A stretch of 64,000 nt of DNA from contig NZ_CM011002.1 of NCBI RefSeq assembly GCF_000158095.2, positions 4,687,703 through 4,751,702 of the forward strand. Direction: 5' to 3'. The stretch's first letter is position 1. Each line of letters starts with the position of its first letter. Below are positions 17,240-27,505 of this stretch, one piece after another. The notes under the pieces are model-generated. The model was not told where the DNA came from. It was given only the letters and a program-made list of their open reading frames with translations, and made no database searches. The position numbers and the translations under genes are program-made. The DNA comes from Roseibium alexandrii DFL-11. GTDB lineage: Bacteria; Pseudomonadota; Alphaproteobacteria; Rhizobiales; Stappiaceae.

Positions 17240-18211
17240 TCAACTCGAAAATTTATTTGGAAACGCGCGACGGGCGTGAATACTTGCACCTTGCAGGCCG
17301 CCGGTCCTGGAAAAAACACCACGCACCAGAAGAGGTTCGCTGTAATTCGCAAGTGTTATTGCGCGGGTCTTGCGATCGATTTCTGCCAGAAGCCGGGCGT
17401 CGGCGCTCAAACCTCCACTGACAGGGATCACGTCGGGGCCGAGGAGATTGATCACCATGCTGAGCGCTCGGGCCAGAATAGTTGTAAAGGCGTCGATGGT
17501 CCTTGCCGCTTGTGGCTCTCCGGCGTGCCAAGCGGTCGTAATTTCAATGCTTGAGCATAATGTGTTGTGAAGAGCGGCGTGTATTTTCTCCAGACCTCGC
17601 GCCGAACCGTAAGCATCCAGGCAACCGATTTGACCGCACCCGCATAGGAAATGCGGAATGCCTGAAATCGTCCCGCCCGCGGTTGGATCGACAACCGGAC
17701 CGTGCCCCCACTCTCCGGCGATCCCACCACGTCCTGAGACAAGACTGCCGTTGTGAACCAAGCCACCGCCGACTCCTGAGCCAAGAATGATGGCGAAGAC
17801 AGTCTCTTTGCCAGCGCCTGATCCCTCAACAGCTTCTGCCAGAGCGAAGGCATCGGCATCATTGATGATTTCGACCGGGGTGCCGAGTTCCTTCGTCAGA
17901 TCCGAAGCGATCGGGCGGCCGTTCAGACAGGGAATGTTGGCGACGTCTGCGATGCCAGTTTGTGCATCGAACGCCCCTGCAAGCGAGATAACAGCCGGGC
18001 CGCGAGTCTCCGGTAGACACTTGCGCAGTGCCTCGACAAACTCAGACCAGGAGTGCAACGGCGTTGGAACCCGCCCAGTTTCTTCCACCGGACCACGAGC
18101 ACTCGGATGCGCGTACCGAATGAAGCTGCCGCCGATGTCGAACGAGGTCACCATCTGGAATTCGCGTCTTTCAAAGAGGTTCTGGAACGTTGAGTCAATA
18201 AACCGCGACAT
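17240..18211 (-). CDS. ROK-family sugar kinase
   Basis: Cytoplasmic ROK protein of about 300 residues, without the N-terminal helix-turn-helix of ROK repressors, so a kinase rather than a regulator. The phosphate-binding loop is SFDIGGSFIRY, the substrate motif GEWGHGPV is present, and the zinc-binding motif CGCGQIGCLDAYGS follows. The catalytic Asp is expected in NDADAFALAEA. Two starts are possible: ATG at 18211, or ATG at 18154 directly before the domain. Neither has a strong ribosome site. It is 65 bases after hutC in the same direction, an odd partner for histidine genes. N-acetylglucosamine or N-acetylmannosamine kinase activity is common in this subgroup, but the substrate cannot be read here. 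Confidence 0.82.
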   Translation of the reverse strand: MSRFIDSTFQNLFERREFQMVTSFDIGGSFIRYAHPSARGPVEETGRVPTPLHSWSEFVEALRKCLPETRGPAVISLAGAFDAQTGIADVANIPCLNGRPIASDLTKELGTPVEIINDADAFALAEAVEGSGAGKETVFAIILGSGVGGGLVHNGSLVSGRGGIAGEWGHGPVVDPTAGGTISGIPHFLCGCGQIGCLDAYGSARGLEKIHAALHNTLCSSIEITTAWHAGEPQAARTIDAFTTILARALSMVINLLGPDVIPVSGGLSADARLLAEIDRKTRAITLANYSEPLLVRGVFSRTGGLQGASIHARRAFPNKFSS

Positions 18212-18276
18212 GCTTCTTGCACAGGGTTTTTTCGTAAGAATGAAGGTGCCTTTGCCTCAAAGAATACGTCCAGCTT

Positions 18277-18978
18277 TTATATGTGGCTGCGCATTCGGTA
18301 GCCTGGAGCAAAGATGAGTTTCACATTTGTGATCGGCGCATCGCCGGTCCAAGTGATGCGCTCCATGGCAAACAGTGCTGTCCCCGGTGTGCAATCAAGG
18401 ATCCGGGCGGTTTCTTCATTGGCATTGAGGGCTGAAAAAGAAAGGTCGCCCCGGCTATACGGTGCATTGTGGACCAGCCATTCGTTCGCGCTGGAGACCT
18501 CGAACTTGCGCTGCCGAGCTTCGGGAACGGTATCAAGATTGATGTAACGCTCTTCAAACGCATAAGGACGGTCGTCCGCAAAGTGAAGCGTTTTCAGATA
18601 AAGCACGTCATCGCCGAGCGATGCGTAAAATACCCCGTGGAGCATTGGTGGAACCGGCTGATAGTCCCGTTCCAGAAGACTGTGCCGGTAGGTCTTGCCG
18701 AGCGCTTCCACCTCTTCCCGGATGATCGGAATCGTGAGTGTTGCCCGCTGCGGCGGATTAAGCGCAACACGCGTGCCCGCGCGGCGTTTGCGGATAACCA
18801 ACCCGCTTTCAGCCAGATCCCTGAGTGCCCGGTTGACGGTCGTGCGTGCACAGCCGAATTCCTCTGCCAGGTCCGCTTCGTGCGGGATCTGCGCACCCGG
18901 TTCCCAGACGCGGTCGTGTATCCGGCGAAGAAGCTCTTCGCGAATGCCAGTCCAGGAGTTCGTATCAGTAAGGGCCAC
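18277..18978 (-). CDS. hutC: Histidine utilisation repressor (GntR/UTRA)
   Basis: GntR-family regulator of 233 residues. The winged-helix domain spans about 8-75 (HEADLAEEFGCARTTVNRALRDLAESGLVIRKRRAGTRVA), and the UTRA ligand domain about 95-230, ending in the conserved NVKLIFAPGYRMR. HutC proteins sense urocanate and bind palindromes near TGTATATACA- or TGCATGCA-like sites. Such a palindrome lies in the hutF-hutI gap. The gene follows hutF by 18 bases on the minus strand, so it probably regulates its own operon. Confidence 0.9.
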   Translation of the reverse strand: MALTDTNSWTGIREELLRRIHDRVWEPGAQIPHEADLAEEFGCARTTVNRALRDLAESGLVIRKRRAGTRVALNPPQRATLTIPIIREEVEALGKTYRHSLLERDYQPVPPMLHGVFYASLGDDVLYLKTLHFADDRPYAFEERYINLDTVPEARQRKFEVSSANEWLVHNAPYSRGDLSFSALNANEETARILDCTPGTALFAMERITWTGDAPITNVKLIFAPGYRMRSHI

Positions 18979-18996
18979 AGACGATCAGTTCCTTGT

Positions 18997-20385
18997 TTAG
19001 ATGCGGCTGCGCAACGCCTTCATCGTCGCTCGGTAGCGCGCCCGGATTTTCTCGCCTTTTACATGGATTCCACCGGTAACAACATGGCGGCCTGCACACC
19101 AGACATCCTGGACCATCCTGTCATCGCCCGCGAAGATGTAGGCATCCAGAATCTCATCGCCCTCGCGGTCTTCAAGGTCGATGGCATTTGCATCCAGGGC
19201 GACCATGTCGGCAAGGTGACCGGAAGCGATCTGTCCAGCACTGCGTCCACACGCTTGCGCACCTCCGGCAACAGCACCATCAAACAACACGCGGCCCGTC
19301 GAATTTTCGGGATTTGCCACCGACGCGCGGCATTCGTCGCGAAGGCGCTGCGAATATTCGAGTGTGCGCAATTCTTCTGACAATGAAATTCGAATGTTGG
19401 AATCAGATCCAACTCCGAACCGGCCGCCGGTATCCAAATACCGGACGCCGTCGAAGATCCCGTCTCCGAGGCTCGATTCGGTGATTGGACAAAGCCCGGC
19501 AACTGCGCCGGTCCGCGCCAGTCCAACGGTCTCTTCAGGCGTCATCTGCGTGCAGTGAATCAGGCACCAGTTTTTCGATACATCGTGGTTGTCCAAAAGC
19601 CAGCCGACTGGCCGCTTACCGGTCGCTTCAAGAACTTCTTCGACTTCGGCGGCTTGTTCCGCCAGATGCATGTGCAAGGGTTTTTGCCCCGCGAGTACGA
19701 TAGCGTTTTTCAACGCATCTGAATCGACTGCGCGCAGCGAATGGGGAGCGACGCCCAATACGCTGTCGTTATCGAGGGACCGCAGGGTGTCGCCCGCCTG
19801 TTCATGGAGTTTTTGGAACTGCTCGAAATCATTGCCGAAGCGGATTTGTCCCGGCGCCAACGGGCGCCGGTCGCAGCCACCATACGTGTAAAGCACCGGC
19901 AACAAGGTCAACCCAATGCCGGTCTCGCTCGCAGCCGCTGCAATCCGCTCGGACATTTCGCCAAGATTGCCATAAGGCGCGCCGCCAGGCTGATGATGAA
20001 GGTAATGGAATTCCCCAACAGCCGCATAGCCGGCCTCAAGCATTTCCATCTGGACGAAGGCGGCAATTTCTTCGACATCATCTGGTGTGAGCGTGTCGAG
20101 AAACCGGAACATGATTTGCCGCCAGGTCCAGAAGCTGTCGTGGCTCTCCTGACCCCGGCGTTCGCTCATTCCGGCCATCGCGCGCTGAAAGGCATGGCTG
20201 TGCAGGTTGGACGGCGCAGGTAACAGGATCGCGACCCGGTGCCCCTCTCCAGCTAGTGAAGGGGCATTTGTTTCGACCGCAGAAATCTCGCCGTTAGCCG
20301 AGAAGTAAACGCGGACGTTTTCCGCCCAGCCAGTGGGAAGCAGCGCCTTGTCTGCAAAAATGGTGCTGTCTTGCGCCGTGGGCAT
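18997..20385 (-). CDS. hutF: Formimidoylglutamate deiminase
   Basis: Amidohydrolase of 462 residues that converts N-formimino-L-glutamate to N-formyl-L-glutamate and ammonia, the first half of the two-step HutF/HutG ending of histidine breakdown. Metal-site segments are visible: NLHSHAFQRAM near residue 60, PLHMHLAEQAAEVEE near 245 and IHCTQM near 280, with GVGSDSNIRISLSEELR as the C-terminal metal/substrate loop. The ATG at 20385 follows GGGAAAGAGA. The longer frame to 20424 would cross the promoter. First gene of hutF-hutC-ROK, divergent from hutIHGU. Confidence 0.93.
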   Translation of the reverse strand: MPTAQDSTIFADKALLPTGWAENVRVYFSANGEISAVETNAPSLAGEGHRVAILLPAPSNLHSHAFQRAMAGMSERRGQESHDSFWTWRQIMFRFLDTLTPDDVEEIAAFVQMEMLEAGYAAVGEFHYLHHQPGGAPYGNLGEMSERIAAAASETGIGLTLLPVLYTYGGCDRRPLAPGQIRFGNDFEQFQKLHEQAGDTLRSLDNDSVLGVAPHSLRAVDSDALKNAIVLAGQKPLHMHLAEQAAEVEEVLEATGKRPVGWLLDNHDVSKNWCLIHCTQMTPEETVGLARTGAVAGLCPITESSLGDGIFDGVRYLDTGGRFGVGSDSNIRISLSEELRTLEYSQRLRDECRASVANPENSTGRVLFDGAVAGGAQACGRSAGQIASGHLADMVALDANAIDLEDREGDEILDAYIFAGDDRMVQDVWCAGRHVVTGGIHVKGEKIRARYRATMKALRSRI

Positions 20386-20403
20386 GCCGGTCTCTTTCCC
20401 TCG

Positions 20404-20433
20404 TTGACACGTTAATATGTGCATGCATATTAT
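20404..20433 (+). promoter_or_regulatory. hutI promoter with HutC-type operator
   Basis: TTGACA at 20404-20409 and TATTAT at 20428-20433 are 18 bases apart and fit a sigma-70 promoter for hutI. Between them lies ATGTGCATGCATAT (20417-20430), a 14-base palindrome with one mismatched pair and a perfect TGCATGCA core. A repressor bound there would block this promoter and, given the 83-base gap, probably the divergent hutF promoter too. HutC is the obvious candidate. Confidence 0.7.
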
Positions 20434-20468
20434 CTTTTATCGCAATCTAATCAAGCGGGAGATGTCCG

Positions 20469-21674
20469 GTGCCACAGCGCCTGCTTACAAATGCCAAACT
20501 GGTAACACTCACCGAGACGGGAGATTCGTACGGCTTGATTGAAGACGGTATGCTTGCCATCGACGGCGAGACAATCGGCTATGCTGGCCCAGCTGCAAAT
20601 CTGCCGGAATCATTCGCTGATTTTCCAAATGAGAACTTGAACGGGCGTCTGGTCACGCCGGGTCTCATCGATTGCCACACCCATGTTGTCTTTGGCGGCG
20701 ACCGGGCCCGTGAATTCGAAATGCGGCTCGAAGGGGCATCCTACGAGCAAGTCGCCCGGGCGGGCGGGGGCATTGTCTCGACCGTCAAAGCAACGCGTTC
20801 AGCCAGTGAAGGCGAATTGCTTAAAGGCGCACTGTCCCGCGTGGATGCGCTGATTGCCGAAGGTGTTACCGGGATCGAGATCAAATCGGGTTATGGCCTC
20901 GATCAGGAGACCGAACTTAAGATGCTCAGAGTTGCCCGCAAGGTCGGCAGCTTGCGCCCGATCACAATACGCACGACGTTCCTCGGTGCCCATGCTGTTC
21001 CGGCAGACTATAAGGACAGGGCGGACGCTTACCTCTCGGAGGTTTGCCTGCCGGCGCTTGAAGCTGCCCAAGCCGAAGGTTTGGTCGATGCGGTCGATGG
21101 TTTTTGTGAAGGCATTGCCTTCTCCCCGGCCCAGATCGCGAAAGTGTTCGATAAGGCGGTCGAGCTGGGCCTGCCGATCAAACTCCACGCCGAGCAGCTG
21201 TCAAACCTTGGCGGAACCGCCCTTGCGGCTTCTTATGGGGCTCTGTCGGCAGATCATTTGGAATACCTGGATAAAGCTGGCGTCAAGGCTATGGCCAGCA
21301 GCGGCACGGTTGCTGTCATCCTGCCGGGAGCATTCTACACCCTGCGCGAAACGCAAGCCCCGCCGGTTGAACTTCTGCGTCGGCATGAAGTGCCCATGGC
21401 GCTTGCGACCGACTGCAATCCTGGGTCCTCGCCGCTCGCTTCGCTGCTTCTCACCATGAATATGGGGTGCACATTGTTCCGTATGACACCGGAAGAAGCA
21501 CTTGCCGGTGTCACCCGCGAGGCGGCCAAGGCGCTGGGTCTTACGGACCGCGGTACGTTGAAGGCCGGAAAACGAGCCGATCTCGCCATCTGGAACGTTC
21601 AACACCCGGCAGAACTCAGCTATCGCATCGGCTTTAACGCCCTTGAAAAACGAATTTTTGGAGGAGCCGCATGA
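20469..21674 (+). CDS. hutI: Imidazolonepropionase
   Basis: Cytoplasmic metal-dependent hydrolase of 401 residues that opens 4-imidazolone-5-propionate to N-formimino-L-glutamate. The metal motif is [14 protein letters not shown] near residue 70, with later ligands in [19 protein letters not shown] and [10 protein letters not shown]. The start is GTG at 20469, after GCGGGAGATGTCCG. No nearby ATG fits. The stop overlaps the hutH ATG by four bases. First gene of hutIHGU. Confidence 0.95.
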   Translation: MPQRLLTNAKLVTLTETGDSYGLIEDGMLAIDGETIGYAGPAANLPESFADFPNENLNGRLVTPGLIDCHTHVVFGGDRAREFEMRLEGASYEQVARAGGGIVSTVKATRSASEGELLKGALSRVDALIAEGVTGIEIKSGYGLDQETELKMLRVARKVGSLRPITIRTTFLGAHAVPADYKDRADAYLSEVCLPALEAAQAEGLVDAVDGFCEGIAFSPAQIAKVFDKAVELGLPIKLHAEQLSNLGGTALAASYGALSADHLEYLDKAGVKAMASSGTVAVILPGAFYTLRETQAPPVELLRRHEVPMALATDCNPGSSPLASLLLTMNMGCTLFRMTPEEALAGVTREAAKALGLTDRGTLKAGKRADLAIWNVQHPAELSYRIGFNALEKRIFGGAA

Positions 21675-23227
21675 GTGCTCTTGTTGTGTCTCCGGGCGCT
21701 GTTCGCCTTGCCGATCTGGAACGCGTCTACCGTGAAAGCCTTCCCGTCCGGGTCGACCGGGCTGCAGAAGCTGCAATCCGGTTGGCTGCGGAGCGGGTTG
21801 GTAAAGCCGCACGCGGTGAAGAGGCCGTCTATGGCGTCAACACAGGGTTCGGGAAGCTGGCGAGTGTAAAGATTGCCGCTGAAGACACAGAGACACTTCA
21901 GCGTAATCTGATCCTGTCGCATTGCTGCGGCGTTGGAGAGCCGCTTGACACGGCCACAACCCGTTTGATGATGGTCCTAAAGCTTCTCTCCCTCGGACGC
22001 GGTGCGTCCGGGGTTCGGCTTGAAGTGTTGGAGCTGATCGAAGCTTGCCTTGAAAAGGGTGTTACGCCTGTCACGCCATCTCAAGGCTCTGTTGGAGCTT
22101 CCGGTGATTTGGCACCCTTGGCCCACATGGCCGCCGTTCTCATTGGCGAAGGCGAAGCAGAATTCGGCGGCGAGCGAATGCCGGGTGGGGCCGCGCTCGA
22201 AAGGGCCGGGCTCAAGCCGGTCGTTTTGGGCCCCAAGGAAGGCCTCGGCCTTATCAACGGTACACAGTTTTCGACAGCGTGCGCGCTTGTCGGTCTCTTT
22301 GAAGCCTGGCGTCTTGCCGAAGCAACGGTCCTGACCGCAAGCATGTCAACCGATGCCATTATGGGGTCCACGGCGCCGCTTCTTCCAGAAATCCATGAAT
22401 TGCGTGGCCATCGTGGTCAGATCGAAGTGGCTGCCGCAATGCGCGCAGTCATGGAGGGGTCCGAAATCCGTGAGAGCCACCGGGAAGGCGATATCCGTGT
22501 TCAGGATCCCTACTGCATCCGCTGCCAGCCGCAGGTGACAGGTGCCTGTATTGATCTTCTACGGACGGCGGCCAACACACTTGAGATTGAAGCCAATGCG
22601 GCAACCGACAACCCTCTGGTTTTGATAGAGGAAGACCGGATTGTTTCCGGTGGCAACTTTCACGCAGAGCCTGTTGCTTTTGCCGCAGACCAGATTGCGC
22701 TTGCGATAGCTGAACTCGGGGCAATTGCCCAGCGGCGCATTGCCTTGATGGTAGATCCTGCTCTGTCTTTCGATTTGCCTCCGTTTCTTGCGCGCGATCC
22801 AGGTTTGAATTCCGGGCTTATGATCGCCGAGGTGACGACTGCTGCATTGATGAGCGAAAACAAACATCTCGCAAATCCATGCTCAACAGATTCCACGCCC
22901 ACCAGTGCCAATCAGGAAGATCATGTGTCGATGGCTGCGCACGGCGCACGCCGATTGGCACGCATGAACGCGAACTTGGCTCATATCCTGGGTGTTGAAC
23001 TGCTTTGTGCTGCCGAAGGGATCGAACATCGCGCGCCGCTCAAGACGAGTGCACCGCTGCAAAACGCGTTGGAACAGCTTCGGCAAAAAATCCCTGCACT
23101 GGAGAAGGACCGGTACCTGGCACCGGACCTGGAGACCGCGGCAGAGTTGATCGAGTCCCGGAGTCTGGTTGCGTTTCTTGATGACAATGCCACCTTGGTT
23201 CTTGGAGGTGCCTATGCAGCCGGTTGA
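21671..23227 (+). CDS. hutH: Histidine ammonia-lyase
   Basis: Deaminates L-histidine to urocanate, the first step of the pathway; cytoplasmic tetramer, 518 residues. The MIO cofactor triad Ala-Ser-Gly is at 143-145 in [15 protein letters not shown]. The catalytic Tyr is in [12 protein letters not shown] (near 54). The segment [17 protein letters not shown] near 405 is typical of the bacterial enzyme. Starts in the stop of hutI and overlaps hutG by 14 bases, so the whole block is tightly coupled. Confidence 0.96.
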   Translation: MSALVVSPGAVRLADLERVYRESLPVRVDRAAEAAIRLAAERVGKAARGEEAVYGVNTGFGKLASVKIAAEDTETLQRNLILSHCCGVGEPLDTATTRLMMVLKLLSLGRGASGVRLEVLELIEACLEKGVTPVTPSQGSVGASGDLAPLAHMAAVLIGEGEAEFGGERMPGGAALERAGLKPVVLGPKEGLGLINGTQFSTACALVGLFEAWRLAEATVLTASMSTDAIMGSTAPLLPEIHELRGHRGQIEVAAAMRAVMEGSEIRESHREGDIRVQDPYCIRCQPQVTGACIDLLRTAANTLEIEANAATDNPLVLIEEDRIVSGGNFHAEPVAFAADQIALAIAELGAIAQRRIALMVDPALSFDLPPFLARDPGLNSGLMIAEVTTAALMSENKHLANPCSTDSTPTSANQEDHVSMAAHGARRLARMNANLAHILGVELLCAAEGIEHRAPLKTSAPLQNALEQLRQKIPALEKDRYLAPDLETAAELIESRSLVAFLDDNATLVLGGAYAAG

Positions 23228-24047
23228 GGTCTTTCAAGGTGACGGACCGGTGGTGCTTGGGGTGCCTCATGCCGGAACGTACGTGCCGCCTGAGATTTGG
23301 TCCGACCTGAACGAAGTCGGCCAAAAGCTTGCCGATACTGATTGGCACGTTGACCAACTCTATTCTGACCTCCTGCCAGGCGCGACGATGGTGAAGGCAA
23401 ATTTTCACCGCTATGTCATCGATGCCAACCGGGACCCGGAAGGCGTCAGCCTTTATCCTGGACAGAACACGACAACGCTCTGTCCAACAACGGACTTTGA
23501 CGGACGCCCGATTTATCTGGACGGCAGCGAGCCGGATCCAGAAGAGATCGAAAAGCGGCGGCTGGCCTGGCATGCGCCTTATCATGCTGCACTGAAGGCC
23601 GAACTGGATCGGGTATACGCGAAACATGGCATCGCAATTCTCTACGATTGCCACTCGATCCGCTCCGTTGTGCCCTACCTGTTCAAGGGCACGCTGCCGG
23701 ATTTCAACACCGGAACCAATGGTGGCGCAACATGCGCACCGACAATCGAAAAAGCCGTTGTCGATCTCACTTCGAAGGCTGAAGGCTACTCGTCTATCCT
23801 GAACGGCCGCTTCAAGGGCGGCTGGACCACCCGCCACTATGGCCAGCCGGCACGCGGCTTCCATGCCATCCAGATGGAGCTGGCTCAATCCACGCATCTT
23901 GTGAGCGAAGACACGCCCTTTGCTTATGACGAGGTGAAAGCCGGGCGTTTGCGGGTCCATCTCAAAGAAATTCTCAGCGCATTGGCTGATCTCGCGCCTG
24001 CGCTCGTCCAACACAGCAAAAATTCCGAGGGAGCCAACCATGGTTGA
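23214..24047 (+). CDS. hutG: N-formylglutamate deformylase
   Basis: Hydrolyses N-formyl-L-glutamate to glutamate and formate, 277 residues, FGase family. Conserved metal and substrate segments include [14 protein letters not shown] (near 15-28), DWHVDQLY (near 43), [14 protein letters not shown] (near 146) and GGWTTRHYG (near 203). The ATG at 23214 follows TTGGAGGTGCCT. The longer frame upstream overlaps hutH and is rejected. It overlaps hutU by eight bases. The formate released could feed the formate dehydrogenase at the window start (inference). Confidence 0.94.
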   Translation: MQPVEVFQGDGPVVLGVPHAGTYVPPEIWSDLNEVGQKLADTDWHVDQLYSDLLPGATMVKANFHRYVIDANRDPEGVSLYPGQNTTTLCPTTDFDGRPIYLDGSEPDPEEIEKRRLAWHAPYHAALKAELDRVYAKHGIAILYDCHSIRSVVPYLFKGTLPDFNTGTNGGATCAPTIEKAVVDLTSKAEGYSSILNGRFKGGWTTRHYGQPARGFHAIQMELAQSTHLVSEDTPFAYDEVKAGRLRVHLKEILSALADLAPALVQHSKNSEGANHG

Positions 24048-25713
24048 CCGCCGCCACAATGCACATGACGTTTTCCCGCCGACGGGGACGGAGCTCAATA
24101 CCAAGTCCTGGTTGACGGAAGCTCCGTTGCGGATGCTCATGAACAACCTGCATCCAGATGTTGCTGAAAATCCCCACGAGCTGGTCGTTTATGGCGGGAT
24201 CGGCCGTGCTGCGCGCACATGGGATGATTTCGACCAGATCGTCGCGAGCTTGAAGTCTCTGGAAGATGATGAAACCTTGATGGTTCAATCCGGCAAACCG
24301 GTTGGTGTGTTCAAGACCCATAAGGATGCGCCGCGCGTTCTGATCGCGAATTCCAACTTGGTGCCGAACTGGGCGAACTGGGACCACTTCCACGAACTCG
24401 ATAAAAAGGGCCTGGCTATGTACGGCCAGATGACTGCGGGCTCCTGGATCTACATTGGCACGCAGGGCATCGTTCAGGGCACTTATGAGACCTTCATGGA
24501 AGCCGGCCGCCAGCATTATGAGGGCAACCTGAAAGGCCGCTGGATTCTCACCGGTGGACTTGGCGGCATGGGCGGTGCGCAACCGCTTGCTGCGGTCATG
24601 GCCGGAGCCTGCTGTCTTGCGGTCGAGTGCGATGAAAAGAGCGCTGATTTCCGCCTTCGCACAAAATATGTCGATGAAAAAACGCATTCCCTCGACGAAG
24701 CGCTGGAAATGATCGAGCGCTGGACGAAGGCGGGCGACGCGAAATCCGTTGCGTTGATCGGCAACGCTGCAGACGTTTACTCAGAGCTCGTCAGACGCGG
24801 TGTCAAACCGGATATCGTCACCGATCAAACGTCTGCGCATGACCCGGTCAATGGGTACCTGCCGCAAGGCTGGACCGTTGCCGAATGGCGCTCAAAAGCA
24901 GAGACAGATCCAAAATCCGTCGAGAAAGCCGCCCGCGCCTCGATGAAGGTCCATGTTCAGGCGATGGTCGATTTCTGGAATGCCGGTGTGCCAACGCTGG
25001 ATTACGGCAACAACATCCGCCAGGTCGCCTTGGAAGAGGGATTTGAAAACGCATTCGCGTTCCCGGGCTTTGTGCCTGCCTACATTCGGCCGCTCTTCTG
25101 CCGCGGGATTGGTCCGTTCCGTTGGTGTGCGCTTTCCGGCGATCCTGAGGATATCTACAAGACCGACGCCAAGGTGAAGGAACTCATTCCGGATGATGAG
25201 CATCTTCACAATTGGCTCGACATGGCCAGGGAACGGATTTCGTTCCAGGGACTGCCAGCCCGGATTTGCTGGGTTGGTCTTGGCCAACGCCACCGGTTGG
25301 GTCTTGCCTTTAACGAAATGGTCCGCAACGGTGAGCTGAAGGCCCCGGTCGTCATTGGCCGCGATCATCTGGACAGTGGGTCCGTGGCGTCTCCGAACCG
25401 GGAAACTGAATCCATGAAAGATGGCTCAGACGCGGTGTCAGATTGGCCGCTTTTGAACGCACTTTTGAACACTGCGTCTGGCGCAACCTGGGTGTCTTTG
25501 CACCATGGTGGTGGTGTCGGCATGGGGTTCTCGCAGCATTCGGGCATGGTCATTTGCTGTGATGGAACGGATGATGCCGCGCGCCGGATTGAGCGTGTGC
25601 TTTGGAATGATCCGGCGACCGGTGTGATGCGGCATGCCGATGCGGGTTACGAAATTGCGCTGGATTGCGCAAAAGAACAGGGATTGAACCTGCCGGGTAT
25701 CCTTGAGAGATAA
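24040..25713 (+). CDS. hutU: Urocanate hydratase
   Basis: NAD+-dependent urocanase of 557 residues, converts urocanate to imidazolonepropionate. The NAD-binding loop [19 protein letters not shown] lies near 169-187, and the active-site block [25 protein letters not shown] near 404-428 contains the conserved Cys. Length is normal. The start lies inside the end of hutG. Last gene of hutIHGU. A TRAP transporter starts 47 bases later in the same direction with no terminator between, so both may share a transcript. Confidence 0.96.
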   Translation: MVDRRHNAHDVFPPTGTELNTKSWLTEAPLRMLMNNLHPDVAENPHELVVYGGIGRAARTWDDFDQIVASLKSLEDDETLMVQSGKPVGVFKTHKDAPRVLIANSNLVPNWANWDHFHELDKKGLAMYGQMTAGSWIYIGTQGIVQGTYETFMEAGRQHYEGNLKGRWILTGGLGGMGGAQPLAAVMAGACCLAVECDEKSADFRLRTKYVDEKTHSLDEALEMIERWTKAGDAKSVALIGNAADVYSELVRRGVKPDIVTDQTSAHDPVNGYLPQGWTVAEWRSKAETDPKSVEKAARASMKVHVQAMVDFWNAGVPTLDYGNNIRQVALEEGFENAFAFPGFVPAYIRPLFCRGIGPFRWCALSGDPEDIYKTDAKVKELIPDDEHLHNWLDMARERISFQGLPARICWVGLGQRHRLGLAFNEMVRNGELKAPVVIGRDHLDSGSVASPNRETESMKDGSDAVSDWPLLNALLNTASGATWVSLHHGGGVGMGFSQHSGMVICCDGTDDAARRIERVLWNDPATGVMRHADAGYEIALDCAKEQGLNLPGILER

Positions 25714-25760
25714 AAACAACGGCGGACAGCCCTCCAATCACCTTTGACAAAGAGGACAAG

Positions 25761-26858
25761 ATGAAAAGACGTGATTTTCTGAAAGCCGGTGCAATCGGCG
25801 CAACAGGTGCAGCAGCGACTACGCTCGCAGCACCTGCCATTGCTCAAGATGTCCGCCAGTGGCGCATGGTTACAGCCTGGCCGAAGAACCTGCCAGGACC
25901 AGGCGTTGCTGCGCAGATGCTTGCGGACCGTATCACGACGCTTTCAAGCGGGCGCATCGAGGTTAAGCTGTTTGCCGCCGGGGAAATCGTTCCGGGCAAT
26001 GGCGTTTTCGATGCCGTCGGGCAGGGAACTGCTGAGCTTTATCATGCGGTCCCGGCCTACTGGGGTTCCAAGTCCAAGGGCATCCTGCTGTTTGGGTCCC
26101 AGCCGTTTGGTCTTACGGCTCCCGAACAAGCCGGCTGGTTGATCCATGGTGGTGGCCAGGCGCTTTATGATGAAATGTACGGACGCTTCAATCTGAAGCC
26201 GTTCTTGTGCGGCAACTCCGGTCCGCAATGGGCTGGCTGGTTCCGCAACGAGATCAACAGTGTTGACGATCTCAAAGGCTTGAAGTTCCGCTCAACGGGT
26301 CTTGCGTCAGAAATGTGCTCCAAGCTCGGCATGGCTGTACAGGCCATGAGCGGCCCGGCTATGTTCCAGGCACTTCAGTCTGGCGCCCTTGATGCTGGCG
26401 AGTTCATCGGCCCGTGGACGGACAGCGCGCTCGGTTACTACCAGATCGCCAAGAACTACTATTGGCCTGGGGTTGGTGAACCGTCTTCCGCTGAAGAATG
26501 CGCGGTCAATCTGGATGCTTACAACGAACTGCCGGATGATCTCAAAGAGGTCGTCACGCAAGCGTGTTCCAGCCTCTACAACGATGTCCTGACCGAGTAC
26601 AACACCAAGCACGCACAGGCTTTGACGGGTCTCGTCAACGATCATGGCGTGATGGTGCGTAAGCTCCCGGACGATGTGATCGTGGCGATGGGGAATGCAG
26701 CTGGTGAAGTGATCGCGGACCTGCGTGCAGACAGCGACGATCTGGTCAAGCAGATCACGGAGAGCTTCCTCGGCTATCGCAAACTGATGCGCGATTACAT
26801 GCCCTACGCTGACAATGGCCAGATGAACGCGCGTCTGCTGGACTACAAGTACGACTGA
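25761..26858 (+). CDS. dctP: TRAP transporter periplasmic receptor (DctP family)
   Basis: Solute receptor of 365 residues for a TRAP transporter. The leader carries a twin-arginine motif (MKRRDFLKAG) and ends near PAIAQD, so export is probably by Tat, often seen in the larger FcbT1/TakP-like receptors. Family landmarks: AWPKNLPGPGVAAQMLADRITTLSSGRIEVKLFAAGEIVPG, NSGPQWAGWFRNEINSVDDLKGLKFRSTGLASEM, with an Arg expected to bind the ligand carboxylate, and EFIGPWTD. Good AAAGAGG ribosome site. Being next to hutU, urocanate or another imidazole carboxylate is a candidate ligand (inference). Dicarboxylates or 2-oxo acids are alternatives. Confidence 0.88.
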   Translation: MKRRDFLKAGAIGATGAAATTLAAPAIAQDVRQWRMVTAWPKNLPGPGVAAQMLADRITTLSSGRIEVKLFAAGEIVPGNGVFDAVGQGTAELYHAVPAYWGSKSKGILLFGSQPFGLTAPEQAGWLIHGGGQALYDEMYGRFNLKPFLCGNSGPQWAGWFRNEINSVDDLKGLKFRSTGLASEMCSKLGMAVQAMSGPAMFQALQSGALDAGEFIGPWTDSALGYYQIAKNYYWPGVGEPSSAEECAVNLDAYNELPDDLKEVVTQACSSLYNDVLTEYNTKHAQALTGLVNDHGVMVRKLPDDVIVAMGNAAGEVIADLRADSDDLVKQITESFLGYRKLMRDYMPYADNGQMNARLLDYKYD

Positions 26859-26891
26859 TCGTCGGCAATGTAAGGCACAGCCTTGCCTTCA

Positions 26892-26924
26892 GCGATCGGA
26901 GAAGTGGAAACCCTCTCCGGTCGC
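26892..26924 (+). other. Intercistronic hairpin after dctP
   Basis: Eleven-base stem GCGATCGGAGA (26892-26902) with TCTCCGGTCGC (26914-26924), one G-U pair, loop of eleven bases. No T-run follows. As after tctC, it may let receptor message exceed that of the membrane subunits. Confidence 0.7.
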
Positions 26925-27001
26925 TACAGCATGACTTGACCATCTGGTCCGGCTCCTCACGATGAGGGGTGACCAAGTAAGAAAAACAGGAACCAACCGC
27001 G

Positions 27002-27505
27002 ATGGAAAAGTTTGCGGGTGTGCTGGAGCGCTTGAACTCGTTTATAGGCAACACCCTGTGCTGGGCCGCGCTGGGCATGCTGATGTTGCAGTTCGTGATT
27101 GTGCTTCTGCGCTATGTTTTTGGCTACAGCTTTATCTTTCTCGACGAAGGCGTTTTGTATTTCCATGCAGCCATCTTCATGCTCGGCGCAGGGTACACGT
27201 TCCTGGTCAATGCCCATGTACGGGTGGATATTTTCTATGCCAAGGCAAGCGAGCGCACACAGGCCTGGATCGACATCTTTGGCCATCTGTTCCTGCTGAC
27301 GCCAGCGTTGCTTATTCTGTTGTGGTTCTCTTGGCCGACTGTGCGCAGCAGCTGGGCAATACTCGAGGGGCCGATTTCTGTTGGCGGGATCCCGGCCTCC
27401 TTCCTGTTGAAGACCCTCATTCCGGCCTACTGTATTCTTTTGCTCGTTCAAGGCGCAGCTGCCCTGATCCGTGATATCTCCCGTCTGAAAGCCACCGCTG
27501 CATGA
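27002..27505 (+). CDS. dctQ: TRAP transporter small membrane subunit
   Basis: Membrane protein of 167 residues with four helices (about 17-40, 54-72, 93-112, 135-155), the DctQ layout. The charged segment DEGVLYFHAAIFMLGAGYTFLVNAHVRVDIFY between helices two and three is the family hallmark. The ATG lies 143 bases past dctP, beyond a hairpin. Its stop overlaps the dctM ATG (ATGA-type overlap of four bases). Confidence 0.9.
   Translation: MEKFAGVLERLNSFIGNTLCWAALGMLMLQFVIVLLRYVFGYSFIFLDEGVLYFHAAIFMLGAGYTFLVNAHVRVDIFYAKASERTQAWIDIFGHLFLLTPALLILLWFSWPTVRSSWAILEGPISVGGIPASFLLKTLIPAYCILLLVQGAAALIRDISRLKATAA

Noticed and set aside
23040..24146. Minus-strand open frame of about 368 codons over hutH, hutG and hutU
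   Set aside because: It crosses three well-defined hut genes on the other strand and shows no domain or ribosome site.
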